From the NCBI GenBank assembly GCA_016297495.1, contig JAEDGN010000007.1, forward strand, positions 1 through 56,733: a stretch of DNA of 56,733 nt. The letters are read 5' to 3'. This DNA comes from Coprococcus sp. GTDB taxonomy: Bacteria > Bacillota > Clostridia > Lachnospirales > Lachnospiraceae. The notes below the pieces were generated by a model, which made no database searches, was not told the origin of the DNA, and worked only from the letters and a program-made list of their open reading frames with translations. This document shows, piece after piece, positions 1 to 8,266 of this stretch. The first letter of the stretch is position 1. Every line of letters begins with the position of its first letter. The position numbers and the translations under genes are program-made.

Positions 1-386
1 TTCAGATCCATCAGCCAGTCGGCATTATTGACCATCAAAGCTTTGCCTTCGGAAAAATCGATGAAACGCTCCATCTGTTTTTTGAAACATTCACAGTTGT
101 GTTCAATGGTTTCCTTTGTCATCATCTGGCGCATATCTGTTTTGCCGGACGGATCACCGATCATGGCTGTACCGCCTCCGATGAGGGCGATCGGACGATT
201 GCCTGCCATCTGCAGACGTTTCATCAGGCAGAGGGCCATGAAATGGCCAACATGCAGGCTGTCTGCCGTCGGGTCAAAGCCGATATAGAAGGTTGCTTTG
301 CCATTGTTGATCAGTTCTTTAATCTCTTCTTCGTCGGTCACCTGGGCGATCAGGCCACGGGCTACCAGCTCGTCATATAAAGTCAT
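1..386 (-). CDS. tyrS: Tyrosyl-tRNA synthetase, N-terminal part (cut by window edge)
   Basis: This is the first 128 codons of a class I aminoacyl-tRNA synthetase that charges tRNA-Tyr in the cytoplasm. The translation begins MTLYDELVARG and shows the TyrRS substrate pocket YIGFDPTADSLHVGH, with HVGH as the class I HIGH signature, followed by GGGTAMIGDPSGK, which is diagnostic for bacterial TyrRS. The ATG at 386 is preceded by GGAG at a normal distance. The rest of the gene lies off the left end of the window. Upstream sits a T-box leader with a Tyr (UAC) specifier, which agrees with the call and indicates control by uncharged tRNA-Tyr. Confidence 0.95.
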   Translation of the reverse strand, partial: MTLYDELVARGLIAQVTDEEEIKELINNGKATFYIGFDPTADSLHVGHFMALCLMKRLQMAGNRPIALIGGGTAMIGDPSGKTDMRQMMTKETIEHNCECFKKQMERFIDFSEGKALMVNNADWLMDL

Positions 387-424
387 TGTAAAACTCCTTT
401 CTCTTTCTCACTATGAAGATGTAG

Positions 425-703
425 ACATAAAAAAATCCCCATCCTTCAATAAGGACGAGGAAGACTCGCGGTACCACCTTAATTCACCGGTTATTCACAT
501 AACCGGTCTCTTCAAGTATCAATCAATACTCATGCATCATAACGGTTGCACTCCGTCGCAGCCTACTGGAAAATCGTTCGGTGCGCAGCTTGTGAAGGTA
601 TTCAGTTAAAGCTTCCCATGCGCCTCTCACCGACCGGCAGCTCTCTGTATGTTTCACTAAAACCTACTTATTTCAGTCATTGCTTTTTGTTTTTAGATAT
701 CTG
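425..703 (-). promoter_or_regulatory. T-box leader of tyrS (Tyr specifier UAC)
   Basis: The antisense strand carries the T-box core AAGGTGGTACCGCGAG (465-480), the hallmark of tRNA-sensing leaders, between a sigma-A promoter and the tyrS start. Upstream, an AGUA bulge faces GAAUACC in what looks like the Stem I specifier loop: GGUU after AGUA pairs with AACU before GAA. UAC at 600-598 reads as a tyrosine codon. Uncharged tRNA-Tyr should stabilise the antiterminator and switch tyrS on. The pairing was drawn by hand; the family call is firm and the specifier fairly so. Confidence 0.92.
429..461 (-). terminator. T-box attenuator terminator of tyrS
   Basis: On the minus strand an 11-bp stem (451-461 with 436-446, including G-U pairs) with a four-base loop is followed by seven U residues (435-429). 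It competes with the antiterminator that contains the T-box sequence. Confidence 0.88.
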
Positions 704-709
704 CTGTCA

Positions 710-738
710 ATTATAAAAAATAAGTTTGCCCTTGTCAA
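710..738 (-). promoter_or_regulatory. sigma-A promoter of tyrS
   Basis: Minus-strand TTGACA (738-733), a 17-base spacer and TATAAT (715-710): a perfect consensus match about ten bases upstream of where the T-box leader should start. Confidence 0.9.
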
Positions 739-866
739 TAAGGAAAATTTCTTTTTCACATTCTTTTTCAGACGGTTTAAAAGGATTTTTGTCTTTGAAA
801 ACAATTTTTTGCTATTTTGCAGATGATTTATGGCTCGCATAACAAGGTTTTTGTGTTTACCGGATG

Positions 867-896
867 TTGAATATAGGATAAAATATGGGATAGAAT
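867..896 (+). promoter_or_regulatory. Probable promoter of the hydroxyacid dehydrogenase
   Basis: TTGAAT at 867-872, an 18-base spacer and TAGAAT at 891-896. An alternative pair, TTTACC (856-861) and TAAAAT (879-884) with 17 bases between, overlaps it, so the exact promoter is uncertain. Confidence 0.5.
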
Positions 897-942
897 AAAA
901 AATTACTATGACTATTTAGAGAAGCAGGGAGGAAGAAGTCTA

Positions 943-1905
943 ATGAATGAGAAGATACTGGTTGTCATACCTGTACAGGAGAGACATATAGAAAAGCTGG
1001 AAAAAGCAGGAAAGGGATGTCATTTTACCTATTCGACACCACAGGATGTGACGGAGGAAATGGTTGAGCGTGCGGACATTATTATTGGCAATGTACCGGT
1101 GGGTAAGCTTCATGCGCCAAAAGGACTTCGGCTTCTGCAGCTGAATTCGGCGGGAGCAGATAATTTTATCAAGCCGGGTGTATTGGATGCTAATACTGTT
1201 TTGACGAATGCCACTGGTGCCTACAGTAAGGCCGTGGCAGAGCATACCTTTGCCATGATGTTGATGCTGCAGAAAAAGCTTCATCTTTATCGTGACGCAC
1301 AGCTTCGGTCAGAATGGACGGATGAGGGAACCGTAACGTCCATTACGGATGCCACCGTGCTTGTGGTAGGACTGGGAGATATTGGATTGCATTTCGCACG
1401 GATGGCAAAGGCGCTGGGTGCTTATACGATTGGTGTCAAACGGAATAGTGGAGAATGCCCGGAAGGAGTGGACGAATTGTATACAACAGAAGAGCTGGAT
1501 CAAGTACTTCCAAGAGCCGATGTCATTGTATCCTTCCTGCCGGGAACAGCGGCAACCTATCACATTTATACAAGGGAACGGTTTGAACTGATGAAGGAGA
1601 GTGCCATATTCTTAAACAGTGGCAGAGGCAATGCTGCTGCATCAGATGTGCTGTATGAAGCTCTGCTCAATCATCAGATAGCCGCTGCAGGTATCGATGT
1701 GACAGAACCGGAGCCGCTGCCATCGGATCATCCGTTGTGGAAACTGCCGAATCTGATGATCACCCCGCATATATCCGGTCAGTATCATCTTCCGGAAACC
1801 TTTGAAAGGATCGTCGATATTGCGGCCTACAATCTGTCAGCATGTCTTGAAGGACGGCCACTGAAGAATATTGTAGACTTTACAACGGGCTACAAGAAAC
1901 ATTAG
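943..1905 (+). CDS. D-isomer 2-hydroxyacid dehydrogenase family protein
   Basis: A 320-residue NAD(P)-dependent oxidoreductase of the D-2-hydroxyacid dehydrogenase/phosphoglycerate dehydrogenase superfamily, which interconverts 2-oxoacids and D-2-hydroxyacids. The Rossmann motif VVGLGDIGLHFARMAKALG lies near residue 130; the catalytic region shows FLNSGRG, GIDVTEPEPLP and the PHISG His near the C-terminus. There is no C-terminal ACT domain, so it is not a long-form SerA. GGGAGG lies about ten bases before the ATG. The gene stands alone and faces aspS across a long palindrome. The substrate cannot be told from sequence; glyoxylate, hydroxypyruvate or another 2-oxoacid are all possible. Confidence 0.88.
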   Translation: MNEKILVVIPVQERHIEKLEKAGKGCHFTYSTPQDVTEEMVERADIIIGNVPVGKLHAPKGLRLLQLNSAGADNFIKPGVLDANTVLTNATGAYSKAVAEHTFAMMLMLQKKLHLYRDAQLRSEWTDEGTVTSITDATVLVVGLGDIGLHFARMAKALGAYTIGVKRNSGECPEGVDELYTTEELDQVLPRADVIVSFLPGTAATYHIYTRERFELMKESAIFLNSGRGNAAASDVLYEALLNHQIAAAGIDVTEPEPLPSDHPLWKLPNLMITPHISGQYHLPETFERIVDIAAYNLSACLEGRPLKNIVDFTTGYKKH

Positions 1906-1923
1906 GTACCGTCACAGAAAAAA

Positions 1924-2021
1924 CTGCTTTTGATAGTAACTCCATCATAAAATACCCCGGAAAACGATTTGCGATGAGCATGTTTTCAGGGGTATTTTAT
2001 GATGGAGCTATTCAAAAGCAG
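1924..2021. terminator. Long palindrome / bidirectional terminator between convergent genes
   Basis: An imperfect inverted repeat with arms of about 40 bases (1924-1965 and 1982-2021). The arms agree except for a few bases near the middle and one near the loop. It sits between the end of the dehydrogenase and the end of aspS. The inner stem ends in GGGGTATTTTATG on both strands, a weak U-tract, so it probably terminates both genes. The arm length is well beyond what a terminator needs. Confidence 0.7.
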
Positions 2022-2030
2022 TCATCTGGT

Positions 2031-3782
2031 TTATTCACGAATCTTAATATGGGCCTCGCGAAGCTGAGTTTCGGTGACGATACCCGGGGCACCGCACATG
2101 AGATCCTGTGCATTGCCGTTCATCGGGAAGGCAATGACTTCACGAATATTATCTTCATTTCTAAGCAGCATGATCATACGGTCAATACCCGGTGCCATTC
2201 CTGCATGAGGCGGTGCGCCAAACTGGAATGCATTGTAGAGAGCACCGAATTTTGTCTTCAGATCTTCTTCTGTATAGCCGGCAATTTCAAAGGCTTTGAC
2301 CATAATGTCCAGATCATGGTTTCTGACAGCACCGGAGGAGAGCTCCACACCGTTGCAGACGATATCATACTGATAAGCCAGAATATCTTCCGGATTCATG
2401 GTGTTTAAAGCTTCAAGGCCACCCTGTGGCATGGAGAAAGGATTATGCGTGAAGTCCATCTTTTTCTCTTCCTTATTGTACTCGTACATCGGGAAGTCGT
2501 TGACGAAGCAGAAGCGGAAAGCGTTCTCTTCAATCAGACCAAGGCGGGCCCCCAGTTCGTTGCGGAGCTGGCCTGCAAACAGATTGGCACGTTCTTCCTT
2601 ATCTGCGATAAAGAAAATAGTATCGCCAACGGTCAGTCCTGCAAGTTCGGCAAATTCCTGCTTCATCTCATCCGGAATAAATTTGTCAATTGGTCCCTTG
2701 TAGCTTAAATCTTCCATTACTTCAAGATAACCGAGGCCGCCCATACCGATGGATGTGGCGAATTTCAGCAGTTTCTCATGGAAGCCTTTGGACATCTCAG
2801 CGTGAACCTTGATGGCGCGGACAGTTCTTTTCAGGAACGGTTTGAAGGTACATCTCTGGAAGAATTCCGTCACATCAATGATACGCAGCGGATTGCGGAG
2901 GTCCGGTTTATCTGTACCGAATTGGAGCATGGCATCTTTGTAGCTGATGACAGGATACGGAGCGGCGGTGACAGCTGCACCTTCCGGAGCAAATTTTTCA
3001 AAGGTGGCGGTCAGAACCTCTTCACCCACACGGAAGACTTCTTCCTGGGTGGCAAAGCTCATCTCAAAGTCCAGCTGGTAGAATTCACCCGGTGAACGGT
3101 CAGCACGGGCATCTTCGTCACGGAAACATGGCGCAATCTGGAAATATTTATCAAAGCCGGATACCATCAGCAGCTGTTTGTATTGCTGAGGAGCCTGCGG
3201 CAAAGCATAGAAACGGCCTTTAAATTTTCTTGAAGGAACGATATAGTCTCTGGCGCCTTCAGGGGATGAAGCGCAGAGAATCGGTGTCTGGATTTCCAGG
3301 AATCCCATTTCAGTCATCTTCTGGCGAAGGAAACTGATGACCTGGGAACGGAAGATAATATTATCTTTAACCTTCTGGTTGCGAAGATCAAGATAGCGGT
3401 ATTTTAAACGGACATCTTCACGGATTTCCTTGGATGTCATGATTTCGAATGGAAGCTGTCTGTAGACTTTACCCAGAACGTCAATGGTATGGGCTTCCAG
3501 TTCAATGGTGCCCGTAGGAATCTTAGGATTGTAAGTTTCTTCATCGCGGTGGTCAATAACGCCTTCAACAGATATACAGTTTTCTTTTGTAATGCCGTTC
3601 AGCAGAGTCGTGTCGCGCAGGACAACCTGCAGTACACCATACATATCTCTCAGGTCAATGAAGGATACGCCGCCGTGGTCGCGGATATTTTCAACCCATC
3701 CCGCGACTTTCAGGGTCTGTCCCACATCACTTTCACTGATTTCGTTTAATACACGGTTGCGATAAATGTTAGAAGTTGTCAT
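2031..3782 (-). CDS. aspS: Aspartyl-tRNA synthetase (possibly non-discriminating)
   Basis: A 583-residue class IIb synthetase that attaches Asp to tRNA-Asp, and possibly to tRNA-Asn. Order: OB-fold anticodon domain (AGWVENIRDHGGVSFIDLRD), catalytic core with GARDYIVPSR, motif 2 around CFRDEDARADRSPGEF, a bacterial GAD-type insertion, and motif 3 GMAPGIDRMIMLL near the end. The start at 3782 is chosen because AGGAGA lies at a proper distance; the frame opens 32 codons earlier without a ribosome site. The wording around motif 2 (RSPGEFYQLDFEMSF) differs from the Bacillus form and resembles the type I know from alphaproteobacteria. Its T-box leader appears to read an Asn codon, which would fit a non-discriminating enzyme working with GatCAB; that is inference. 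Confidence 0.95.
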   Translation of the reverse strand: MTTSNIYRNRVLNEISESDVGQTLKVAGWVENIRDHGGVSFIDLRDMYGVLQVVLRDTTLLNGITKENCISVEGVIDHRDEETYNPKIPTGTIELEAHTIDVLGKVYRQLPFEIMTSKEIREDVRLKYRYLDLRNQKVKDNIIFRSQVISFLRQKMTEMGFLEIQTPILCASSPEGARDYIVPSRKFKGRFYALPQAPQQYKQLLMVSGFDKYFQIAPCFRDEDARADRSPGEFYQLDFEMSFATQEEVFRVGEEVLTATFEKFAPEGAAVTAAPYPVISYKDAMLQFGTDKPDLRNPLRIIDVTEFFQRCTFKPFLKRTVRAIKVHAEMSKGFHEKLLKFATSIGMGGLGYLEVMEDLSYKGPIDKFIPDEMKQEFAELAGLTVGDTIFFIADKEERANLFAGQLRNELGARLGLIEENAFRFCFVNDFPMYEYNKEEKKMDFTHNPFSMPQGGLEALNTMNPEDILAYQYDIVCNGVELSSGAVRNHDLDIMVKAFEIAGYTEEDLKTKFGALYNAFQFGAPPHAGMAPGIDRMIMLLRNEDNIREVIAFPMNGNAQDLMCGAPGIVTETQLREAHIKIRE

Positions 3783-3876
3783 AACTGTCTCCTTTCTGCC
3801 AGAAAAAATTCTGTCCATAAGCTGTATGTTCAGGCATTCTTTGTGTAACAGGAAATATGACAGGATATTGTTGCAC

Positions 3877-3909
3877 AAAAAAACGCCCTGAACTAAAATA
3901 GTTCAGGAC
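3877..3909 (-). terminator. T-box attenuator terminator of aspS
   Basis: A 9-bp stem (3901-3909 with 3885-3893), a seven-base loop and a run of U (3883-3877) on the minus strand, directly after the T-box core. Confidence 0.88.
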
Positions 3910-4204
3910 GAACAAATTGTCCGCGGTACCACCTGAATTACTGCAATAGCAGTCTCTCCATCAGAGGCAATAACCTCCTTGCCGGCTGACGTGCGGCTGA
4001 CGGCGCACCTACTGACCGGGGTAATTCCCGATGTTCAGATTGCGGCTGGTAAAGTGTTATTCACGCCGATTCATTCTGTGGGTTCTCACTGTCTCCACTC
4101 ACTGGAAGCGATAAACTGCGCTACTTCTCTTCGTCTTCGCCTTTATCAATATGGTTTTACTGTGTGGCTATTCATTGCTATTAATAGTGAATAGCTTTTT
4201 GATA
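3885..4204 (-). promoter_or_regulatory. T-box leader of aspS, candidate specifier AAC (Asn)
   Basis: The minus strand carries the T-box core AGGTGGTACCGCGG (3921-3934) between a consensus promoter and aspS. Stem I can be drawn with AGUA-GCGC opposite GCGU-GAAUAACA and a basal stem GAUAAAG/CUUUACC. The specifier-loop strand GAAUAACA contains no Asp codon (GAC/GAU) but contains AAC at 4058-4056, followed by A. This suggests a response to uncharged tRNA-Asn. The T-box call is firm; the specifier is a hand-drawn inference. Confidence 0.9.
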
Positions 4205-4210
4205 GATGAC

Positions 4211-4239
4211 ATTATATAATAACCATTTTAACTTGTCAA
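4211..4239 (-). promoter_or_regulatory. sigma-A promoter of aspS
   Basis: Minus-strand TTGACA (4239-4234), a 17-base spacer and TATAAT (4216-4211), both perfect matches to consensus. Confidence 0.9.
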
Positions 4240-4258
4240 CGTGAAAAAGCATAAAAAT

Positions 4259-4987
4259 TTAAAAAAAGTAAGAACTGCCGAGAGCATAAGCCACTGGCAC
4301 CAGCAATGCAGGCAGCAGATTGCCCACCCGTACCTGTTTGCCGAACAGCAGGTTCACGCCCACAAGAAAGATCAGGATGGAGCCGATATAGGACAGGTCA
4401 GCAATTAGGCTGTCTGTCATAACGGGCGCGATGAGTCCGGCAAGGAGAGTGATACCTCCCTGGTAGAAGAAAAGAGGAATGGCGGCAAACAGAACCCCGA
4501 TACCAAGGGTTGAGGCAAATACCATGGAAATCATGGCATCCAGAATAGCTTTGGCATAGAGCATAGAAGGGTCTCCAAGCATACCATCCTGAATCGCCCC
4601 GACAATAGCCATGGCGCCGATACAGATGACCAGCGCGTTAGTGAGAAAACCATCCACAAAGCCCTGTCCTTCACGGACATGGAAAAGTAGGCATAGCTTT
4701 TCCCCAAGGCTCTCCATGCGGTCTTCGATCCTTATGAGTTCTCCAAGCACGGCTCCGATTGCCAGAGAAAAAATCATGAGCATGGTACCAGTCGTCTCAA
4801 AACCGCCGTCCTTCAGAGCAAGCATTCCTTTCATGGCCCCACTGATTCCGATAAAGATAGTGGCTGTCCCAAGGGCTTTAATCATTGTATCCTGAATACG
4901 TTCATTTATTCCTTTTTTCAGCAGTAGTCCGCAGGCACCGCCGGCGACAACGGCTGCTGTATTTACTATAGTTCCCAAACCGATCAT
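4259..4987 (-). CDS. DUF554 family membrane protein (copy 1)
   Basis: A 242-residue hydrophobic protein of the DUF554 (YdfK-like) family, function unknown. It opens MIGLGTIVNTAAVVAGG, typical of the family, and has about seven hydrophobic segments with GAMAIVGAIQDG in the middle and NLLPALLVPVAYAL near the end. The ribosome site is modest (AAGGGA). The gene ends only about twenty bases from the aspS promoter -35 box, so little room is left for its own terminator. A second, diverged copy lies at 49630-50313. Confidence 0.85.
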   Translation of the reverse strand: MIGLGTIVNTAAVVAGGACGLLLKKGINERIQDTMIKALGTATIFIGISGAMKGMLALKDGGFETTGTMLMIFSLAIGAVLGELIRIEDRMESLGEKLCLLFHVREGQGFVDGFLTNALVICIGAMAIVGAIQDGMLGDPSMLYAKAILDAMISMVFASTLGIGVLFAAIPLFFYQGGITLLAGLIAPVMTDSLIADLSYIGSILIFLVGVNLLFGKQVRVGNLLPALLVPVAYALGSSYFF

Positions 4988-5206
4988 GTTAATAAGTCGT
5001 CCCTTCTGATGTACTGATTCGCATTAATTTTACATATCTTGTCATTTAAAATCAAGGATAATTTTTACAGAAATTTGTTTGCTGTCATGTTATATTCAGA
5101 TATGCGCTTGCGGAAACCTGCAATAAAGACTATAATTATGAATAATTGTGAAATTGAGGGAGACCTGTGGCTTTTTTGAAATATGACGATGAACGGGGAG
5201 GATACG

Positions 5207-5752
5207 ATGACTCAGAAAAGAAGATACCGTGGAAGGCGCAAGGCATATTTGGATGAGTATAAGATCAATGAAAATGGAGAATATGAATATGAGGGTGTCC
5301 GTTATCAATGGAATCTCAGTGAGGAGGAAGGCCGCAGACTCTATTTTCAATTTCGTCTGATGGGGCCTGTTATTTTTGTATTTATCCTCCTGGCGGGATG
5401 CATTCCTTCTCCGGGAGTTAATCACTGGCCATTCCTTATGATCGCGTATCTGGCGGGTGTGGTAGTTTCCATCAGCCTCTGGATTCTTTTGTGGCAGATG
5501 TGCAGTGAGAAAAGTCCAATGCGGGGACATATATACGATGAGACCGTAGGGAAACTCCCGTTTCGCATTTTGTTGACAGCGGTGCTTACAAGTGCTGCCA
5601 TAATTGGAGAAATTGTGTATGTTATTCTTTACGGTACGGAGGGAAAAACTTTTGGTGCTGTTTTATTTATTATTCTGGAAATACTGGCACTAATCTGTAC
5701 GTTATATACATGGAGGCGGTTTCAGATGATTAAATGGGAGAAATTTATCTGA
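5207..5752 (+). CDS. Small membrane protein of unknown function
   Basis: A 181-residue protein I do not recognise. The N-terminal ~45 residues are soluble, basic then acidic (MTQKRRYRGRRKAYLDEY, then a stretch rich in Glu and Tyr), followed by four hydrophobic segments at roughly residues 52-70, 76-98, 118-138 and 145-165, and a short basic tail. The start at 5207 follows GGGGAGG; an in-frame ATG eight codons earlier has no such site. The last eight bases overlap the end of the convergent MATE gene. Tail-anchored or four-pass topology fits, but no function can be assigned. Confidence 0.7.
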   Translation: MTQKRRYRGRRKAYLDEYKINENGEYEYEGVRYQWNLSEEEGRRLYFQFRLMGPVIFVFILLAGCIPSPGVNHWPFLMIAYLAGVVVSISLWILLWQMCSEKSPMRGHIYDETVGKLPFRILLTAVLTSAAIIGEIVYVILYGTEGKTFGAVLFIILEILALICTLYTWRRFQMIKWEKFI

Positions 5753-7112
5753 CCGCCGGATCATGCAGCCAGTCTGATCTGATCAGAAAGATCAGGAACA
5801 AAACCGTCGTGCAGGACCATGTCAGAGGATAGGCCCATGCAATAGTCCGGTAGACCGGGAAGAAGTTCAGCGCTGTTGTGACATAGATAATTCTTAATCC
5901 ACACCAGAATAAAAGCATCCCTGCCATTGGAATGACAGAACGGCCGCAGCCTCTCATGACGCCGGCTGCACAGTGAGAGAAGGCAAGAAGGCAGTAAAAT
6001 AAACTGGTAGTCCGCGCGTGTATGGTACCGAATTGAATGGCTTCCGGGGTATCGACAAATATGCGGATAGCATTTTCAGCAAAGAAATAGATAAGGATAC
6101 CGGTGATCTCAGCTGTTATGATTCCAAAGAGAATGCCAAAGGCAGCGCCTTTTCTGGCCCGGTTGTATTTTCCGGCACCGATATTCTGGCTGATAAAGGT
6201 CGGTAATGCCATGGACATACTCATGATGGGCAGAAACACGAAACCTTCTATTTTTGAATAAGCACCCTGACCGGACATGGCATAGGCCCCAAAGGAGTTG
6301 ATGTTCTTCTGTATAACAAGATTGCCGACGGTGATGACAGCATTTTGTATGCCGGACGGAAGTCCCTGCTGGAGCACCTGTTTCATGATATAGGAATGGT
6401 ATTTCAGTTTTTTCGGATCAAGTCGTGTATAGTCGTTGATTCGGCACATCCTGATCAGACAGAGGATAACGCTCAGTCCCTGGGATATAACAGTGGCGAT
6501 GGCAGCCCCTGCAACACCCCATCGGAATGCCGGATGGGCCACAAACAGCAGATCCAGAGCAATATTGACAATGGAAGAAAACAACAGGTAATACAGTGGG
6601 TGCAGGCTGTCTCCCAGGGCGCGCATAATGGACATGCAGATGTTGTACATGATGACGGTAGATATGCCGCCAAAATAAATCCGCAGATAGAGCAGGGCAT
6701 CATTCATGACAGAATCAGGTGTACCCATCCATGTCAGCATATGGGGAGCGATGGTCAATCCGATGATAGTGGCCAGGATGGAAGCAATAATGGCCATGAA
6801 AAAATTATTGTGGATAGTTTTCGTTACATTCTCTTCATCCTGGGCACCATAATATCTGGAAATGATCACACTGCCGCCGACAGCGATGCCGGAAAAGAAC
6901 CCGATAATCAGAAAAACGGTGGTTCCGGTGGAACTGACAGCGGCAAAAGCATCATTATCCGCAAAATTGCCGATGACCCATGCATCGACCATATTATAGA
7001 ATTGCTGAAGCAGCTGACCAAAAAATACCGGTACGGCAAATGCAAGCATACCGCCGGGAATAGAGCCGCTGGTCAGATTAACATTACTGTGGGTATTTGC
7101 TTTTTTTATCAT
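5745..7112 (-). CDS. MATE family efflux transporter (copy 1)
   Basis: A 455-residue MATE (multi-antimicrobial extrusion) exporter, which uses Na+ or H+ gradients to expel cationic or amphipathic compounds. Twelve hydrophobic segments are visible; family signatures include VPVFFGQLLQQFYNMVDAWVIG at the N-terminus (split here as VPVFFGQLLQ and YNMVDAWVIG), GIAVGGSVIISRYYGA, and the second-half repeat with LPTFISQNIGAGKYNRA. The start at 7112 follows GAGG; the frame is open 23 codons further upstream but without a ribosome site. It is transcribed away from spo0A and ends tail-to-tail with the small membrane protein. Substrate unknown. Confidence 0.92.
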   Translation of the reverse strand: MIKKANTHSNVNLTSGSIPGGMLAFAVPVFFGQLLQQFYNMVDAWVIGNFADNDAFAAVSSTGTTVFLIIGFFSGIAVGGSVIISRYYGAQDEENVTKTIHNNFFMAIIASILATIIGLTIAPHMLTWMGTPDSVMNDALLYLRIYFGGISTVIMYNICMSIMRALGDSLHPLYYLLFSSIVNIALDLLFVAHPAFRWGVAGAAIATVISQGLSVILCLIRMCRINDYTRLDPKKLKYHSYIMKQVLQQGLPSGIQNAVITVGNLVIQKNINSFGAYAMSGQGAYSKIEGFVFLPIMSMSMALPTFISQNIGAGKYNRARKGAAFGILFGIITAEITGILIYFFAENAIRIFVDTPEAIQFGTIHARTTSLFYCLLAFSHCAAGVMRGCGRSVIPMAGMLLFWCGLRIIYVTTALNFFPVYRTIAWAYPLTWSCTTVLFLIFLIRSDWLHDPAVR

Positions 7113-7271
7113 AAAAAGACCTCTTTTTCTAATAATTTCCAACAAAGAGTGTATCATGTTTTGGGAAAAACAACAAGACAAATTACGCTATTTTCTGACA
7201 TTATATCTTTTTTAAATGAAAAAGTTCTTAAATTACTGTCACATTTCTCCTGTTTTTGCGATTGGTTATAA

Positions 7272-7300
7272 TTGAGACATTGTTTTTTTGATAATATAAT
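7272..7300 (+). promoter_or_regulatory. sigma-A-like promoter of spo0A
   Basis: TTGAGA (7272-7277), 17-base spacer, TATAAT (7295-7300), about 50 bases ahead of the start codon. No separate sigma-H promoter could be recognised with confidence. Confidence 0.75.
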
Positions 7301-7349
7301 ACACTTAAACTTTGGTTAATAATTAGATGGTGAGACTGGAGGACGTATT

Positions 7350-8150
7350 ATGGCGAAAATTAACGTGGCGATTGTTGACGATAATGAGAGAATGGTCAGT
7401 TTGCTGGATACAATACTCAAAACAGATAAAAATATTGAAGTAATCGGTAAAGGTGATGACGGTGTACAGGCGCTTGATATTATCAGGAATCAGGAGCCGG
7501 ATGTTGTCTTACTGGACTTGATCATGCCGAAGCTTGACGGGCTGGAGGTCATGCAGCAGGTAAACAGGGATGCCTCTTTGAAAAAAAGACCTGCTTTTAT
7601 TGTCATATCTGCTATTGGTCAGGAAAATATAACGGAAAATGCGTTTAGCCTTGGTGCTATGTATTATATAATGAAACCATTTGAAAACGATATGATTCTC
7701 AAACGGATCCATCAGGTGACGGAAGGTCAGCTGCTTCAGCCGATGCATCCGGGGAAAAACAGAAATATGGAATATGCATCGGAGTACAGGGAAAAAAATC
7801 TGGAAACAGATGTGACAAATATTATACATGAAATAGGCGTTCCTGCTCATATTAAAGGATATCAGTATCTGAGAGATGCCATCATTATGTCAGTGGATAA
7901 TAGAGAGGTTATCAATTCTATTACGAAAGTGCTGTATCCAACTATTGCAAAAATGAATAAAACGACACCGAGCAGGGTAGAACGTGCGATCCGGCATGCG
8001 ATTGAAGTTGCATGGAGCAGGGGGAAGATGGATACAATTGATGATCTGTTCGGTTATACGATTCATACAGGGAAAGGAAAACCAACGAACAGCGAATTTA
8101 TTGCCCTGATTGCTGACAAAATTCGGCTTGAATATAAAAACCGTACCTGA
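7350..8150 (+). CDS. spo0A: Sporulation transcription factor Spo0A
   Basis: A 266-residue response regulator that starts sporulation by binding 0A boxes once phosphorylated. The receiver domain has the acidic pair Asp10-Asp11, phosphoacceptor Asp56 in LLDLIMPKLDG, and a Lys in MKPFEND. The C-terminal third is the Spo0A-specific effector domain: EIGVPAHIKGYQYLRDAI and the recognition helix region TPSRVERAIRHAIEVAW. This domain occurs only in endospore formers. GGAGG precedes the ATG. In most Clostridia spoIVB lies directly upstream; here the upstream neighbour is a divergent MATE gene, so spo0A is a single-gene unit with its own promoter. Confidence 0.98.
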   Translation: MAKINVAIVDDNERMVSLLDTILKTDKNIEVIGKGDDGVQALDIIRNQEPDVVLLDLIMPKLDGLEVMQQVNRDASLKKRPAFIVISAIGQENITENAFSLGAMYYIMKPFENDMILKRIHQVTEGQLLQPMHPGKNRNMEYASEYREKNLETDVTNIIHEIGVPAHIKGYQYLRDAIIMSVDNREVINSITKVLYPTIAKMNKTTPSRVERAIRHAIEVAWSRGKMDTIDDLFGYTIHTGKGKPTNSEFIALIADKIRLEYKNRT

Positions 8151-8266
8151 AGAATTACAGGATTTGAGGATTTTCTGCTTTTAATATATGGTATTTTATT
8201 GTATAATGAAAGAAACAAAATTATTTTAAAAACAAAATATACAATAAGCAGGGGGATTTGGAACTC

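Noticed and set aside
940..1284. Antisense frame over the hydroxyacid dehydrogenase, and the many similar antisense frames elsewhere
   Set aside because: No ribosome site, promoter or recognisable domain; the sense genes explain the sequence.
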